Assembly (NCBI GenBank): GCA_964639525.1
Contig: CAZXDS010000003.1
Span: 1 to 40,086 of the forward strand
Direction of reading: 5' to 3'
Source: CAZXDS01 sp964639525
Lineage (GTDB): Bacteria; Bacteroidota; Ignavibacteria; Ignavibacteriales; Melioribacteraceae
DNA length: 40,086 bases
Under the pieces are notes generated by a model. That model was not told the DNA's origin. It did not search any database and was given only the letters and a program-made list of their open reading frames with translations. A program made the translations under genes and the position numbers. Position 1 is the first letter of the stretch. Each line of letters begins with the position of its first letter. Shown here one piece after another: positions 1-8,145 of this stretch.

Positions 1-1598
1 CTAATCAAATACAGTGCCGTTATATCATCGCTCTGTTGAGTATTTCCGGTATGTTTTTTTACATCTTTTACTATATTTTTTATAAATGTTTCCGCTTTTG
101 CAGGTTTGTTCTTTTCAAAAAACTTTTCCATTTTTTCATCCGAATATTCTTCTTCACTTTCGTTCATCGCTTCAGGTATTCCATCTGTGTAAAGAAATAA
201 TCTTTCGCCTTTGTTAATCTTTAGTTTTTCACCATCAAAGGGTAAACCCATATTAAACATTCCAAATGCAACACCGCCGGCATTAATTTTTTTCATTTTA
301 CCATTTTTTTGTAAAAGTAAAATCGGATTATGCCCGGCATTCATTATATCTAGTTCCCCGGTTGAAGGATTAAGAATTGCAATAAAAAAAGTAATAAATT
401 TATCCTGCGGAGAAGATGAATAAATTATTTTATTGATTTTCACCGCCATTTCGGGTAGAGGAATTTGAAAATCCAAATATGCTGCCAAGCAAGCATCCAA
501 AGTACTTACAAGCAAAGAAGCAGGAACACCTTTCCCTGCAACATCAGCAACAATTAAAGCAAATCTTCCGTCATTTAATTTTTTTGCTTGATAGTAATCA
601 CCGCCGACTTCTTTAGACGGGATATTAATTCCGGCAATGTCGTAGCCCGGAATAACAGGCATACTCTCAGGAAGAAGTTTTTTCTGTATTGAACCGGCAA
701 CTGATAATTCCTTTTCAATACTTTCTTTTTCCAAAGCTTCTTTATGAAGAAATGAGTTTTCCATTGCCGCATATACCTGACGCGCAAATGCATCGAGCAA
801 TATTTGATCGGTACTATCAAACTCAATAATTCCTCTTCTGCTTTCCTTATTGAACATGGTCAATTCATATCTGAAAGGCGGGAAAGTAACATTGGTACTT
901 ATTTTAGTCTTAAATTTTTTAATATCTGATTTTTTAATACTTTTAGGGAATATAAATTCAGAAATTATTTTGTCGTTACGATAAACCTTAAGAATTCCTT
1001 TTGAAGCATTTGTCAGAGAAGTCGATCTTTCAAGAACCAAATCCAGCAGTGCTTTATTTTTTTTCAATTTTGCAATTTCAATTCCCGTATCAATTAAACT
1101 GTTCAATAGTAAAACTTGGTAGTTTAACGAAAAAACAAGTTCTTTTTCCTTTTTAAGAGCAAGATATGTTTGATAAGCATTATCAAATAATTGAAGCAAA
1201 TTCTGTAAAGTGATTTTATCAAAATCGTAATATGATTGTTTATCAAATTTTGAACCGAGAACTACTTGAAGAATTCCCTTCTTGTGCAATTGTGTTCTTC
1301 CGATAAGCAATTCTTTTTTTCTGTAACTTGTTATAAATATTTTTTCTTTTTTAAATTCCACAAACTTTTTATAATTTATTTCCTTTTTAAATGAGGAAAT
1401 AAGATTTATCCATTTTTGGTCGGAATTATTAAAAAAATCTATAGATAATTCCGTAACCAGCAATGTTCCCCGCAATATTCTCACAAAGTGCTTCGACATT
1501 TCTTTCAAATTTTTTGAATTGGAAAGTACATCAAATCCTTCCTGAAACGACTGCGACTGCAGTGAAAGGCGTTCTACAAGATTGTTTAAGTTAGACAT
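1..1598 (-). CDS. SpoIIE/RsbU-type PP2C serine phosphatase, 3' end cut by window edge
   Basis: The reading frame is open from an ATG at 1598 to the window edge (532 codons seen). The C-terminal half has the PP2C-type SpoIIE phosphatase signature: a linker helix with IQKKLLPESMP, then VGGDYY, ADVAGKGVPASL (metal-binding aspartates), NAGHNP, YTDGIPEA, and finally QSDDIT just before the edge, so only a few residues are missing. The N-terminal ~300 residues look like a sensory region (possibly GAF-like) ending in a helix that leads into the catalytic domain; I cannot name that fold firmly. In this family the enzyme dephosphorylates a STAS anti-anti-sigma factor. The STAS protein (1634-1951) and RsbW-type kinase (1966-2379) lie just upstream on the same strand, 35 bp away, which supports a complete partner-switching unit. 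No membrane segment is evident, so it is probably cytoplasmic. Confidence 0.92.
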   Translation of the reverse strand, partial: MSNLNNLVERLSLQSQSFQEGFDVLSNSKNLKEMSKHFVRILRGTLLVTELSIDFFNNSDQKWINLISSFKKEINYKKFVEFKKEKIFITSYRKKELLIGRTQLHKKGILQVVLGSKFDKQSYYDFDKITLQNLLQLFDNAYQTYLALKKEKELVFSLNYQVLLLNSLIDTGIEIAKLKKNKALLDLVLERSTSLTNASKGILKVYRNDKIISEFIFPKSIKKSDIKKFKTKISTNVTFPPFRYELTMFNKESRRGIIEFDSTDQILLDAFARQVYAAMENSFLHKEALEKESIEKELSVAGSIQKKLLPESMPVIPGYDIAGINIPSKEVGGDYYQAKKLNDGRFALIVADVAGKGVPASLLVSTLDACLAAYLDFQIPLPEMAVKINKIIYSSSPQDKFITFFIAILNPSTGELDIMNAGHNPILLLQKNGKMKKINAGGVAFGMFNMGLPFDGEKLKINKGERLFLYTDGIPEAMNESEEEYSDEKMEKFFEKNKPAKAETFIKNIVKDVKKHTGNTQQSDDITALYLI

Positions 1599-1633
1599 TG
1601 TAATTCTTCATTTGCTATCATCAATAAAATTTT

Positions 1634-1951
1634 TCAATCTAATTTTGTTGCAAATTGGAAAAGCCCCATAATATCGAAAGTTTTTTCAATAGCAGGACTT
1701 AAATTCGTAAAATACAGCTTGCCGTCGTTATCATTAAGATTTTCAATCATTTCAATCAAATAGGAAATTCCTATCGAGTTAACAACTGAAGTATCTTTCA
1801 AATCGATAATAACTTCTGCAGGATTATTCTCCTTAAATTTCTCATATTCCTGAAAAAGTAATTGTCCGCCTGTATTATTTATGTATCCGTTTACTTTTAA
1901 TGTCAGCTTATTATCAATTAGTTCACTATTTAAACTAAAATCCGTATTCAT
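1634..1951 (-). CDS. STAS-domain anti-anti-sigma factor (SpoIIAA/RsbV type)
   Basis: This 105-residue protein is a single STAS domain of normal family length. The conserved segment DLKDTSVVNSIGISYL corresponds to the phosphorylation loop of SpoIIAA/RsbV, placing the phospho-acceptor at Ser59. In the known pathway the unphosphorylated form binds the RsbW-type kinase and releases its target (a sigma factor or other partner); the phosphatase of gene 1-1598 would reactivate it. It lies 14 bp downstream of the kinase gene and 35 bp upstream of the phosphatase gene, all on the minus strand. An AAGGAA ribosome-binding site precedes the ATG. No sigma factor gene is visible in the window, so the final output is unknown. 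Confidence 0.92.
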   Translation of the reverse strand: MNTDFSLNSELIDNKLTLKVNGYINNTGGQLLFQEYEKFKENNPAEVIIDLKDTSVVNSIGISYLIEMIENLNDNDGKLYFTNLSPAIEKTFDIMGLFQFATKLD

Positions 1952-1965
1952 ATCATTTCCTTGAG

Positions 1966-2379
1966 TTATAATTTTTTTGTTAATGTTATTTTTGTTCCGT
2001 GCGGTCCTGATTCAATTTTGAAATCGTCTGATAAAGATTTCATTAATTTTAATCCCCAGCCTCTTTTGTGGTCCGAATTTATTTTTTCATTTATATCAGG
2101 TTCTTCCACAGCTTCCGGCTCAAATCCCTTTCCGTAATCGGTTACAAGAATAACAAGTTTTTTCATCGTCATAACAAACTCGACTCTTACGTATGGAGTT
2201 TCATCACCGGAATGTTCCAAACCATTAATAATTGCTTCGGTAACTATTATGTTAGCTTCACTGATTTTCTCATCCGCAATTCCGAAAAAGCCGCTCATTA
2301 ATTGCAATCCCTTTAAAGCTACAAGTTCAATGTCAGGGACTTTTGGAAGTTTCATTTCCAAATTAATATTGTTATCCAT
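1966..2379 (-). CDS. RsbW/SpoIIAB-type serine kinase, anti-sigma factor (HATPase_c)
   Basis: This 137-residue protein is one GHKL ATPase domain. It has an N box at EAIINGLEHSG, a G1 box at DYGKGFEP and a G2 box at GWGLKLMKSL. This size and layout, without a dimerisation/phosphotransfer domain, is that of RsbW/SpoIIAB serine kinases, which phosphorylate STAS partners and sequester sigma factors. It is the first gene of the minus-strand unit kinase, STAS, phosphatase. A GAGG ribosome-binding site sits 7 bp before the ATG. Its true target cannot be read from the sequence. Confidence 0.9.
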   Translation of the reverse strand: MDNNINLEMKLPKVPDIELVALKGLQLMSGFFGIADEKISEANIIVTEAIINGLEHSGDETPYVRVEFVMTMKKLVILVTDYGKGFEPEAVEEPDINEKINSDHKRGWGLKLMKSLSDDFKIESGPHGTKITLTKKL

Positions 2380-2710
2380 ACAATAGCCTCTATTCTAATT
2401 AATTTCTATTTTTATGATGCGATTGGAATTGCAATATGCCAATATATATATTAATATACAATTTAATTATTTACAATTAGAAAATAAAATATTAATCGGA
2501 TATTATTGCCTTTTTAACCGAAATATCAATACGATATCAACAAACGAACAAATTATTTAAATTTTCAATAACACTTTAATATTCACTTGTTTATAAGTGA
2601 AGTAAAAACAACTGGTTATTTTGAATTTTACTGCGTTTATCCCAATCTACTTACATGGATTTTCTGCAGCAATTGTTTTAGTTTTAAAATATTTAAGGAG
2701 AGTGATATTA
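2380..2710. other. Gene-free interval upstream of the partner-switch operon
   Basis: These 331 bp are very AT-rich. They separate the stop codon of the lipoprotein gene from the start of the minus-strand rsbW-like gene, so they should hold the promoter of that operon. I see no convincing -33/-7 pair, strong hairpin or terminator; short frames here lack coding character. Confidence 0.5.
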
Positions 2711-3292
2711 TTATATTAACCTTATACTTCCAACCGAAGAAACTATTGCAGAAAGCTCATCTTTTTTATATTTGCTTTGAAGTGAATAATCAAACTGAAT
2801 ATACTTGCCTTGTTTATTTTTGAAGATAATTCTGTATGTAAACCAAACTCCGAAAGTTATTTTCATTCTAACAAATTCAACACCGTCTTTTTCAAAACTA
2901 TCTCTCTTAATATTTCCTTTCTCAAATTTTTTAGTTGATTGCGTAATATAAGTTTCCAAATCAAAAGTGTTTGGGTTTTTAGGAATAATTTTACCGAGAT
3001 TAAGTACGGATTTATTACCCGCATTATAAAAAAGATTTACCGGCGCAAAAGTAGCAACTCCGTATCTTATTTTTCTATCCGGCGGTTTTTTTAATCCGGC
3101 ATTCGCCGAAATCCACATTTCAGGCGGATTATATTTAATTCCGAGTTGTTTCTCAATTACAGCAGTTCCTATTAGTGTAGAATCAATATTCGAAATCGAG
3201 ATTTCTTTTGAGCTTTTCGAACAATTCGTAAACAAAAGCACATTTAATATTAATAAAATGTAAATAATATATTTTTTGAAATTATGTATCAT
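2711..3292 (-). CDS. Putative lipoprotein of unknown function
   Basis: I do not recognise a family. The preferred start is the ATG at 3292, giving 193 residues: it places a signal peptide (charged MIHNFKK, then a hydrophobic stretch) just before FTNC with Cys24 as the likely lipidated residue. The frame can be extended to an ATG at 3421, but that extra stretch crosses a small TGCC-TATC-GGCA hairpin that looks like intergenic repeat DNA and would bury the signal peptide. A GGGA-containing site lies upstream of 3292. The mature part is mixed alpha/beta with no repeats. It lies between the partner-switch operon and the LOR-like gene, all on the minus strand. Confidence 0.7.
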   Translation of the reverse strand: MIHNFKKYIIYILLILNVLLFTNCSKSSKEISISNIDSTLIGTAVIEKQLGIKYNPPEMWISANAGLKKPPDRKIRYGVATFAPVNLFYNAGNKSVLNLGKIIPKNPNTFDLETYITQSTKKFEKGNIKRDSFEKDGVEFVRMKITFGVWFTYRIIFKNKQGKYIQFDYSLQSKYKKDELSAIVSSVGSIRLI

Positions 3293-3474
3293 TATATTTT
3301 CCCAATTTATATTAGAGTTTCTGCACAATAAATTATTTATATAATTTGTCATTAGTCCCTGCCTATCGGCAGACAAAGGGAGAAATCTTTTAATATATGC
3401 AATAATCAGAAGATTTCTCATACGGTAACCGCCGGATTTGAAATGACAACATGTTTATTTTGCAGAATTTATAT

Positions 3475-4776
3475 TCATAATTTATTCAAATGCTCGTTTA
3501 AGTACTCAAATTTTGGCGCTAATTTACCATTATACACAACTATCGCATTTTTAATTTCAGGTACTACTTTAAGTTCATCAAAAGGCACTGTAAAATCAGA
3601 TTCAACAATTGACGGAACAAATTTAATTAATGATTCACCAAAAGATATTGATGCATTTCTCGGTAATTCGGTCGGCAAATTATCAATTGTAATATCCACA
3701 ATTCCATCTCCTTCAAAACCATCATTAAATGAATCTGTTTTGGGATTGTAAACAAATGCCGGATTATCAGGTTCAGTTGCTTTATAAGTAAATTCAATTG
3801 CACCATCAATATCGCAGCTAATATCTGCAACAAGTTGAAGTTTTACATTGTCAAAATTATTTTTAAGATAGTCTTTCGTTATCAGCATCGGGCATTTGTC
3901 GTGCCAATAAATTGCATTAATTAATACAGTCATTTTACCGAGATAATTTTTAAATTTTGACTTATATTTTTCTGGATGCGTAAAATAATCTTGAAGTTCA
4001 AATTCCGTTCCGGCTTCTTTTTGTTCAAACATATCAACTTCTTTGAAAACAACTTTGTATAATTTATCGGTATCGCCTTTTTTAAAGTTCAATAGTTCAT
4101 CTGCACTCAGCTCTTCAAACGGAAGCAAATCATAAACTTCCTGCGCCCCTTTTGAAACATTTCCATAACCGGAAAACCCGATAACGAGCGGACTTAATTC
4201 TTTCGGAATCCCATTCTGTTTTATCAGTTTCCCAATTTCTTTTACGTCTTCAAGCGCTTCTTCAAGGTGTGCATATCGGTAAGCCTGTTTCATTTTTAGA
4301 AACGGTGTTTCAAATCCCTTTGACTTAAACCGCTGTCCCATTCCGTAAAGTGCGTCAATCATTCCTGCAAGTCCGGCAAACCGCCCGAAGAAAACAAGAC
4401 GCTGTCCTTTTTCATTGGTAATACATTCATAATCAATTAGCGTACATTTTAAGTCGAGTAATTTTTGGAGAAGCGGCATATTGTAAGACTGCCCTTTTAT
4501 TGTGTGGGAAAAGAAAAGATAAGTTTTATTTTCCATTAACAAATTAATCGGAGTTTCTTTAACACCAAAAATTGTAGGGCATTCGCTTAAATCTTCATTA
4601 ACTAAAGAACCGGCTTCAATGAATTCATCCTTAGTAAATGCTCTTCTTTCAAAAGGCTGTACAACAGATTCAATTCCAAATTCGTTTTTTAATTTATTCA
4701 AATGCTCCGGAATTAGCGGTACACGGCGTTCCCAAATATTTTTGTCTTCTCTGCGTATTCCAATTAATTTTTTCAT
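3475..4776 (-). CDS. LOR/saccharopine dehydrogenase-like protein (AlaDH/PNT N-terminal fold)
   Basis: The 433-residue protein begins with IGIRREDKNIWERRVPLIPEH, close to the N-terminal domain shared by alanine dehydrogenase, transhydrogenase and the lysine-ketoglutarate reductase half of aminoadipic semialdehyde synthase. FFSHTIKGQ and the segment around FGRFAGLAGMIDALYG are characteristic of the LOR branch. A Rossmann-like glycine stretch occurs at VIGFSGYGNVSKGAQEV. Members use NAD(P)H in lysine/saccharopine metabolism, but many bacterial stand-alone LOR-like proteins are uncharacterised, so the substrate is inferred only. A strong AGGAG ribosome-binding site precedes the ATG. It is divergent from the Crp/Fnr gene at 4911, sharing a 134-bp spacer. 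Confidence 0.8.
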   Translation of the reverse strand: MKKLIGIRREDKNIWERRVPLIPEHLNKLKNEFGIESVVQPFERRAFTKDEFIEAGSLVNEDLSECPTIFGVKETPINLLMENKTYLFFSHTIKGQSYNMPLLQKLLDLKCTLIDYECITNEKGQRLVFFGRFAGLAGMIDALYGMGQRFKSKGFETPFLKMKQAYRYAHLEEALEDVKEIGKLIKQNGIPKELSPLVIGFSGYGNVSKGAQEVYDLLPFEELSADELLNFKKGDTDKLYKVVFKEVDMFEQKEAGTEFELQDYFTHPEKYKSKFKNYLGKMTVLINAIYWHDKCPMLITKDYLKNNFDNVKLQLVADISCDIDGAIEFTYKATEPDNPAFVYNPKTDSFNDGFEGDGIVDITIDNLPTELPRNASISFGESLIKFVPSIVESDFTVPFDELKVVPEIKNAIVVYNGKLAPKFEYLNEHLNKL

Positions 4777-4875
4777 TTAGTCTCCTAATATATTCATCTT
4801 ATTTAATTTGCAAAAATCGTTAAAAGAACTGTGTTTTCAAAAAACAAATTAATAACTTGAGAAACAAAATAATAA

Positions 4876-4883
4876 TATTTTTG
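4876..4883 (+). promoter_or_regulatory. Candidate Bacteroidota-type promoter (-7 element) for the Crp/Fnr gene
   Basis: TATTTTTG fits the TAnnTTTG consensus of the Bacteroidota primary sigma factor. A TTG lies 16 bp upstream (4857-4859), near where the -33 element is expected though slightly close. Transcription would begin about 20 bp before the ATG at 4911. This is pattern matching in AT-rich DNA. Confidence 0.35.
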
Positions 4884-4910
4884 ATTGTCATTTTTATTAA
4901 CTAACAAATT

Positions 4911-5603
4911 ATGCCGGAATTCAAAAAACACAATAGTTCAATATCATCAATTGCTCTTTTTTCGGAACTTGATGACCAACAATTGCGCGATGTTACATCA
5001 ATTTGCATGTTAAAACATTATTCGAAAAATAATATTTTGTTTAATAACGGAGACTATTATCGAGGATTTTATATTTTGTTGGAAGGCACTGTAAAGGTTT
5101 TTAATATCTCATCGGAAGGTGTTGAAACTGTTGTACACATCGTGAAACCACCAATGGTTTTTGCCGATATTCCCCTCTTCGATGGAACAGACTATCCTGT
5201 TAGTGCACAATGTCTCGAAGATTGTCTGACAGTTTTTATTCCCAAAACGGAATTTTTGAGTTTGATAAAAGAGAATCCCGAATTATCTATAAAAATGTTA
5301 TCCGGATTTGCGAAACGTCTTAAAACATTAGTTAATCAAATTGAAGATCTTTCGACAAAAGAAGTAATTAATAGACTCGCAAAATTTTTAATCGAAGAAA
5401 TCAGATCAAATAATACGGAATATTTGCCCGAACCGTTCGTAAAATTAACCATCCCCCGGTCAACAACCGCATCATTTTTAGGAACCATTCCGGAAACACT
5501 TTCGCGAGCATTAAAAAAACTCCGGAACGAAAATATTCTTAAAGTTAATGGCAAAACAATATTTATTCAAGATTTGAAAAAACTTACAAAATTATCTAAG
5601 TAA
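4911..5603 (+). CDS. Crp/Fnr family transcriptional regulator
   Basis: The 230-residue protein has the standard Crp/Fnr layout: a cyclic-nucleotide-binding-type beta barrel at about residues 15-130 (LFSELDDQQL, GDYYRGFYILLEGTVKVF), a long dimer helix, and a winged helix-turn-helix near 185-210 (TASFLGTIPETLSRALKKLR). There is no N-terminal cysteine set for an Fnr iron-sulphur cluster, so a heme, NO or nucleotide signal is more likely; which one cannot be told. It is transcribed toward the DUF2249/NnrS-like operon (6055-8909), and regulators of this type commonly control such nitrogen-oxide genes. A TTGAC-like palindrome at 5971-5984 is a candidate site. Downstream DNA is full of hairpin repeats. 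Confidence 0.92.
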   Translation: MPEFKKHNSSISSIALFSELDDQQLRDVTSICMLKHYSKNNILFNNGDYYRGFYILLEGTVKVFNISSEGVETVVHIVKPPMVFADIPLFDGTDYPVSAQCLEDCLTVFIPKTEFLSLIKENPELSIKMLSGFAKRLKTLVNQIEDLSTKEVINRLAKFLIEEIRSNNTEYLPEPFVKLTIPRSTTASFLGTIPETLSRALKKLRNENILKVNGKTIFIQDLKKLTKLSK

Positions 5604-5613
5604 TCACCGTTCC

Positions 5614-5635
5614 TCCGTTGCATAAATGCAACGGA
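5614..5635. repeat. Palindromic hairpin, TAAA loop (copy 1 of CCGTTGCA type)
   Basis: The core CCGTTGCATAAATGCAACGG (5615-5634) is an 8-bp perfect stem around a TAAA tetraloop, with one more T-A pair outside. It lies 11 bp after the Crp/Fnr stop codon and may also act in termination, although no T tract follows. The same 20-mer recurs at 5914-5933. Confidence 0.85.
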
Positions 5636-5720
5636 AATGTTTGTGAATGTTTTATTTTGTATTTGCTCGATAAATCGAACGGAAATTATAAAATTGCATT
5701 TCAAATTTTGAAAATCAGCA

Positions 5721-5815
5721 AAAACATTGCCGTTGACTTTAGTCAACGGATTGCGAGGAAATCCAACAAAAACATTGCCGTTGACTTCAGTCAACGGATT
5801 GCGGGAAAACCCCAA
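5721..5815. repeat. Two tandem ~48-bp repeats, each with a CCGTTGAC hairpin
   Basis: Two direct copies, 48 bp apart, share AACATTG before the hairpin and GGATTGCG after it. The hairpins are CCGTTGACTTTAGTCAACGG (5730-5749) and CCGTTGACTTCAGTCAACGG (5778-5797). The stems are identical; only the loop differs, TTTA versus TTCA, the complements of TAAA and TGAA. Confidence 0.85.
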
Positions 5816-5822
5816 CCCACAC

Positions 5823-5834
5823 GGGCTTCAGCCC
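5823..5834. repeat. Short hairpin GGGC-TTCA-GCCC
   Basis: GGGCTTCAGCCC is a 4-bp stem around TTCA. The identical 12-mer occurs beside the RAYT transposase gene at 37202-37213, linking this region to the transposase-associated hairpin family. Confidence 0.75.
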
Positions 5835-5913
5835 AAAAGAAAAACTCTGCTGTTTTTAAAATGTGGCTGTCGCAGACCCCTTCGGGAAAGCCAAATAATA
5901 ATTTAAATTTAAA

Positions 5914-5933
5914 CCGTTGCATAAATGCAACGG
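5914..5933. repeat. Palindromic hairpin, TAAA loop (copy 2 of CCGTTGCA type)
   Basis: This is an exact second copy of the 20-mer at 5615-5634, in the same orientation and followed in both places by AAAT. The two copies bracket the tandem CCGTTGAC repeats. The whole interval 5604-6054 contains no credible gene. Confidence 0.85.
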
Positions 5934-5970
5934 AAATTACCGATTCGTTTTTCTCAAAATCCACCAAAAT

Positions 5971-5984
5971 CTGACTTAAGTCAA
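5971..5984. promoter_or_regulatory. Candidate Crp/Fnr-type operator upstream of the DUF2249 operon
   Basis: CTGACTTAAGTCAA contains the perfect palindrome TGACTTAAGTCA, matching the (T/C)TGAC-N4-GTCAA half-site layout used by several Crp/Fnr regulators of nitrogen-oxide genes. It ends 70 bp before the first start codon of the operon and lies downstream of a gene for such a regulator. The alternative is a decayed copy of the nearby TTGAC-TTTA-GTCAA hairpin. Confidence 0.4.
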
Positions 5985-6054
5985 AGGAAATTTCATTCTG
6001 CAATGTTAATTTTAAACTGAAATTTTTAATTATCCGTAAAAAAAGGAGTTACAA

Positions 6055-6291
6055 ATGCCATCTGAAATAAAAGAACTTGATGTTCGCCCAATTATCGCAA
6101 AAGAAAAACATTCTACAATATTCGCTACATTTGAAGCATTGGCTTCCGGCGAAGCTTTTCAACTTATAAATGATCACGACCCGAAACCGTTATATTACGA
6201 AATGGAAGCCGAGCGTAAAGGAACTTTTGAGTGGGAATACGTTGAAAAAGGAACTGAAGTTTGGCGAGTAAATATTAAAAAAATTGCGTAA
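6055..6291 (+). CDS. DUF2249 domain protein (single domain)
   Basis: This 78-residue protein is one DUF2249 domain: it opens with ELDVRPIIAKEKHSTIF, has the central AFQLINDHDPKPLYYEME signature and ends with EVWRVNIKKI. The fold is related to TusA-like small proteins. Family members cluster with genes for nitrogen-oxide handling and hemerythrin proteins, but their biochemical role is not established. A strong AAAGGAG ribosome-binding site lies 7 bp before the ATG. It is the first gene of the five-gene operon ending at 8909, and the next gene encodes two more copies of the same domain. Confidence 0.9.
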   Translation: MPSEIKELDVRPIIAKEKHSTIFATFEALASGEAFQLINDHDPKPLYYEMEAERKGTFEWEYVEKGTEVWRVNIKKIA

Positions 6292-6323
6292 ACTACATTT
6301 AAGAATATTAATAAGGAACTGTT

Positions 6324-6866
6324 ATGGAAAATAATGAAATCCAAATAGACCAAAGCAAAGTAGTGGAATTTGACGTGCGACCAATAATCAGCGGTGGTAA
6401 AGATCCGTTAAAATTTATACTTGCAAAAGTTAAAGAATTAAACAACGATGAAATACTTTTATTGATAAATTCATTTGAGCCGATTCCACTTTATACCGTT
6501 TTGGGAAGACAAGGTTATGGGCATAAAGTTGAAAAAGAAGATGATGTTTTCAAAATTTATTTTTATAAAGATAGTACATTGGCTTCCGCTGAAAAAGAAA
6601 AGGAAACATCAAATGACAGCGAAATAAACATTGCTGATTTTGAAAATATTATTGAACTTGATGTTCGAGATTTAGAGCCGCCTGAACCAATGATTAAAGT
6701 TTTAGAAGCTGTTTCAAATTTAGACAATTCAACTGCTCTACTTTTGCATCATCACCGCGAACCGATGATGTTGTATCCTAAATTGGAAGAAAGAGGTTTT
6801 CGTGCTTTTTGTACTAAAATAAATGATGACTATTTTAAAATTGTAATAATTAAGCAAAAAGGATAG
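6324..6866 (+). CDS. Tandem DUF2249 protein (two domains)
   Basis: The 180-residue protein carries two DUF2249 domains. The first spans about residues 13-75 (EFDVRPIISGGKDPLKFI, LLINSFEPIPLYTVL) and the second about 110-177 (ELDVRDLEPPEPMIKVL, LLHHHREPMMLYPKLEERG), joined by a charged, probably flexible linker near residues 85-105. It follows the single-domain gene by 32 bp with an AAGGAA ribosome-binding site and precedes the NnrS-like gene by 8 bp, so the three are surely co-transcribed. Expansion to three DUF2249 domains beside membrane heme-copper-like proteins suggests a soluble partner or carrier function, which is inference only. Confidence 0.9.
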   Translation: MENNEIQIDQSKVVEFDVRPIISGGKDPLKFILAKVKELNNDEILLLINSFEPIPLYTVLGRQGYGHKVEKEDDVFKIYFYKDSTLASAEKEKETSNDSEINIADFENIIELDVRDLEPPEPMIKVLEAVSNLDNSTALLLHHHREPMMLYPKLEERGFRAFCTKINDDYFKIVIIKQKG

Positions 6867-6874
6867 GATATAAT

Positions 6875-8137
6875 TTGCAGACAAGTTCTATTGTTTCAGC
6901 GTATGCACCACCGTTTAAAATAGTAACAAAATATTTTGTTGCCGCTATAATTGATTTTGTGATTTTAAATTTTCTTTTAATGTTAAATTATAAAGAAATT
7001 GCGGGTTTTTATTTTCAGCCTAAAGTGCTTGCCATTACGCATATGCTCACCCTCGGCTGGATTTCGATGACAATATTCGGAGCAATGTTTCAATTGGTTC
7101 CTGTTGTGCTCGAAGTAAAATTGTTCAGCGAAAAACTTGCCGAAATTCAATTTTGGATTTTTACAATAGGTGTTATAGGGCTTGTAACCGGATTTTGGAA
7201 TTTTGATACAGGTATGCACATTAACGGTTCTGCTATTCTAATAAATATTTCAGTATTTATTTTTGCAATAAATATGATCGGAACATTTCTTAATGTGAAA
7301 AAGTGGAATATAACAGGCTGGTATTTAATTGCCGCTTTGATTTATTTAATAATTACTGCAATTGCAGGATTCTTGCTGACTTACAATCTGTGGCATCCGT
7401 ACATAAATATTAGTCATTTAGAGTATTTAAAACTACACTCTTACGTTGCTGTTATCGGTTGGGTTACGCTGGTTGTGATGGGCGTTTCGTACAAACTAAT
7501 ACCGATGTTCACATTGTCTCACGGTTACTCTGTTAAAAGTAGCAAGTGGGCATTTGGGCTTGTAAACATCGGGTTAATCGGGGTTAATTTATTCTTCCAT
7601 TTCAAGAATAATACTGCCTTCATAATTATAAGCGTATTGTTCATAGTTGCAGGAATTGTGTTCTATTTATTTCAAATTTATTTGATTTACAAAAGTAGAA
7701 TCAGGAAAAAGTCAGATGTCGGGATAAAGTATTCCTTGTTTTCGTTTTACGTTTTGGCAATTGTAACCGTTTTCGGTTTGGTTTCTTCTGTTGTAAATCT
7801 CAATGGCATACCAAATATTCATCTCATTTTTGGTTATCTTGTATTGATGGGATATTTGTCAATGCTGATAATCGGACAAATGTATAAGATAGTTCCCTTC
7901 CTTGCTTGGTATCACAAATTCAGCAGCAAAGTGGGACTTGAGCCTGTTCCTATGTTAAAAGATATGTTTAACGCAAAGCATGCACTTGTAAATTATTATT
8001 TGATGACGGCATCAATAATAATAGCGGTGTTTTCTTTCTTTTTTGAAAGTTCATTTATGTTGCTTTTTGCTTTTAGTTTAATGTTTTTCGGTTCGTTAAT
8101 TTTCGCTTATAATATTATTGGAATTTTAAGAAAGTAG
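6875..8137 (+). CDS. NnrS/oxidase subunit I-like multi-pass membrane protein
   Basis: This 420-residue protein has about twelve hydrophobic segments. Histidines sit at helix starts as in heme-copper oxidase subunit I and NnrS proteins: ITHMLTLGWISMTIFGAMFQLVP, KLHSYVAVIGWVTLVVMG and NIHLIFGYLVLMGYLSMLIIG. NnrS-family proteins protect against nitric oxide and occur with denitrification genes; the exact activity here is not proven. The start is a TTG at 6875, preceded by AGGATATAA; no in-frame ATG occurs before residue 35, inside the first membrane helix. It is the third gene of the operon, 8 bp after the tandem DUF2249 gene and 8 bp before the PaaD-like gene. Confidence 0.8.
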   Translation: MQTSSIVSAYAPPFKIVTKYFVAAIIDFVILNFLLMLNYKEIAGFYFQPKVLAITHMLTLGWISMTIFGAMFQLVPVVLEVKLFSEKLAEIQFWIFTIGVIGLVTGFWNFDTGMHINGSAILINISVFIFAINMIGTFLNVKKWNITGWYLIAALIYLIITAIAGFLLTYNLWHPYINISHLEYLKLHSYVAVIGWVTLVVMGVSYKLIPMFTLSHGYSVKSSKWAFGLVNIGLIGVNLFFHFKNNTAFIIISVLFIVAGIVFYLFQIYLIYKSRIRKKSDVGIKYSLFSFYVLAIVTVFGLVSSVVNLNGIPNIHLIFGYLVLMGYLSMLIIGQMYKIVPFLAWYHKFSSKVGLEPVPMLKDMFNAKHALVNYYLMTASIIIAVFSFFFESSFMLLFAFSLMFFGSLIFAYNIIGILRK

Positions 8138-8145
8138 AGGATAAA

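Noticed and set aside
3293..3421. N-terminal extension of the lipoprotein gene to an ATG at 3421
   Set aside because: It would bury a clear lipoprotein signal peptide and crosses a TGCC-TATC-GGCA hairpin typical of intergenic repeats.
5618..6003. Open frames on both strands between the Crp/Fnr gene and the DUF2249 gene
   Set aside because: They run through palindromes and tandem repeats, and their translations repeat with the DNA repeats; no coding signature.
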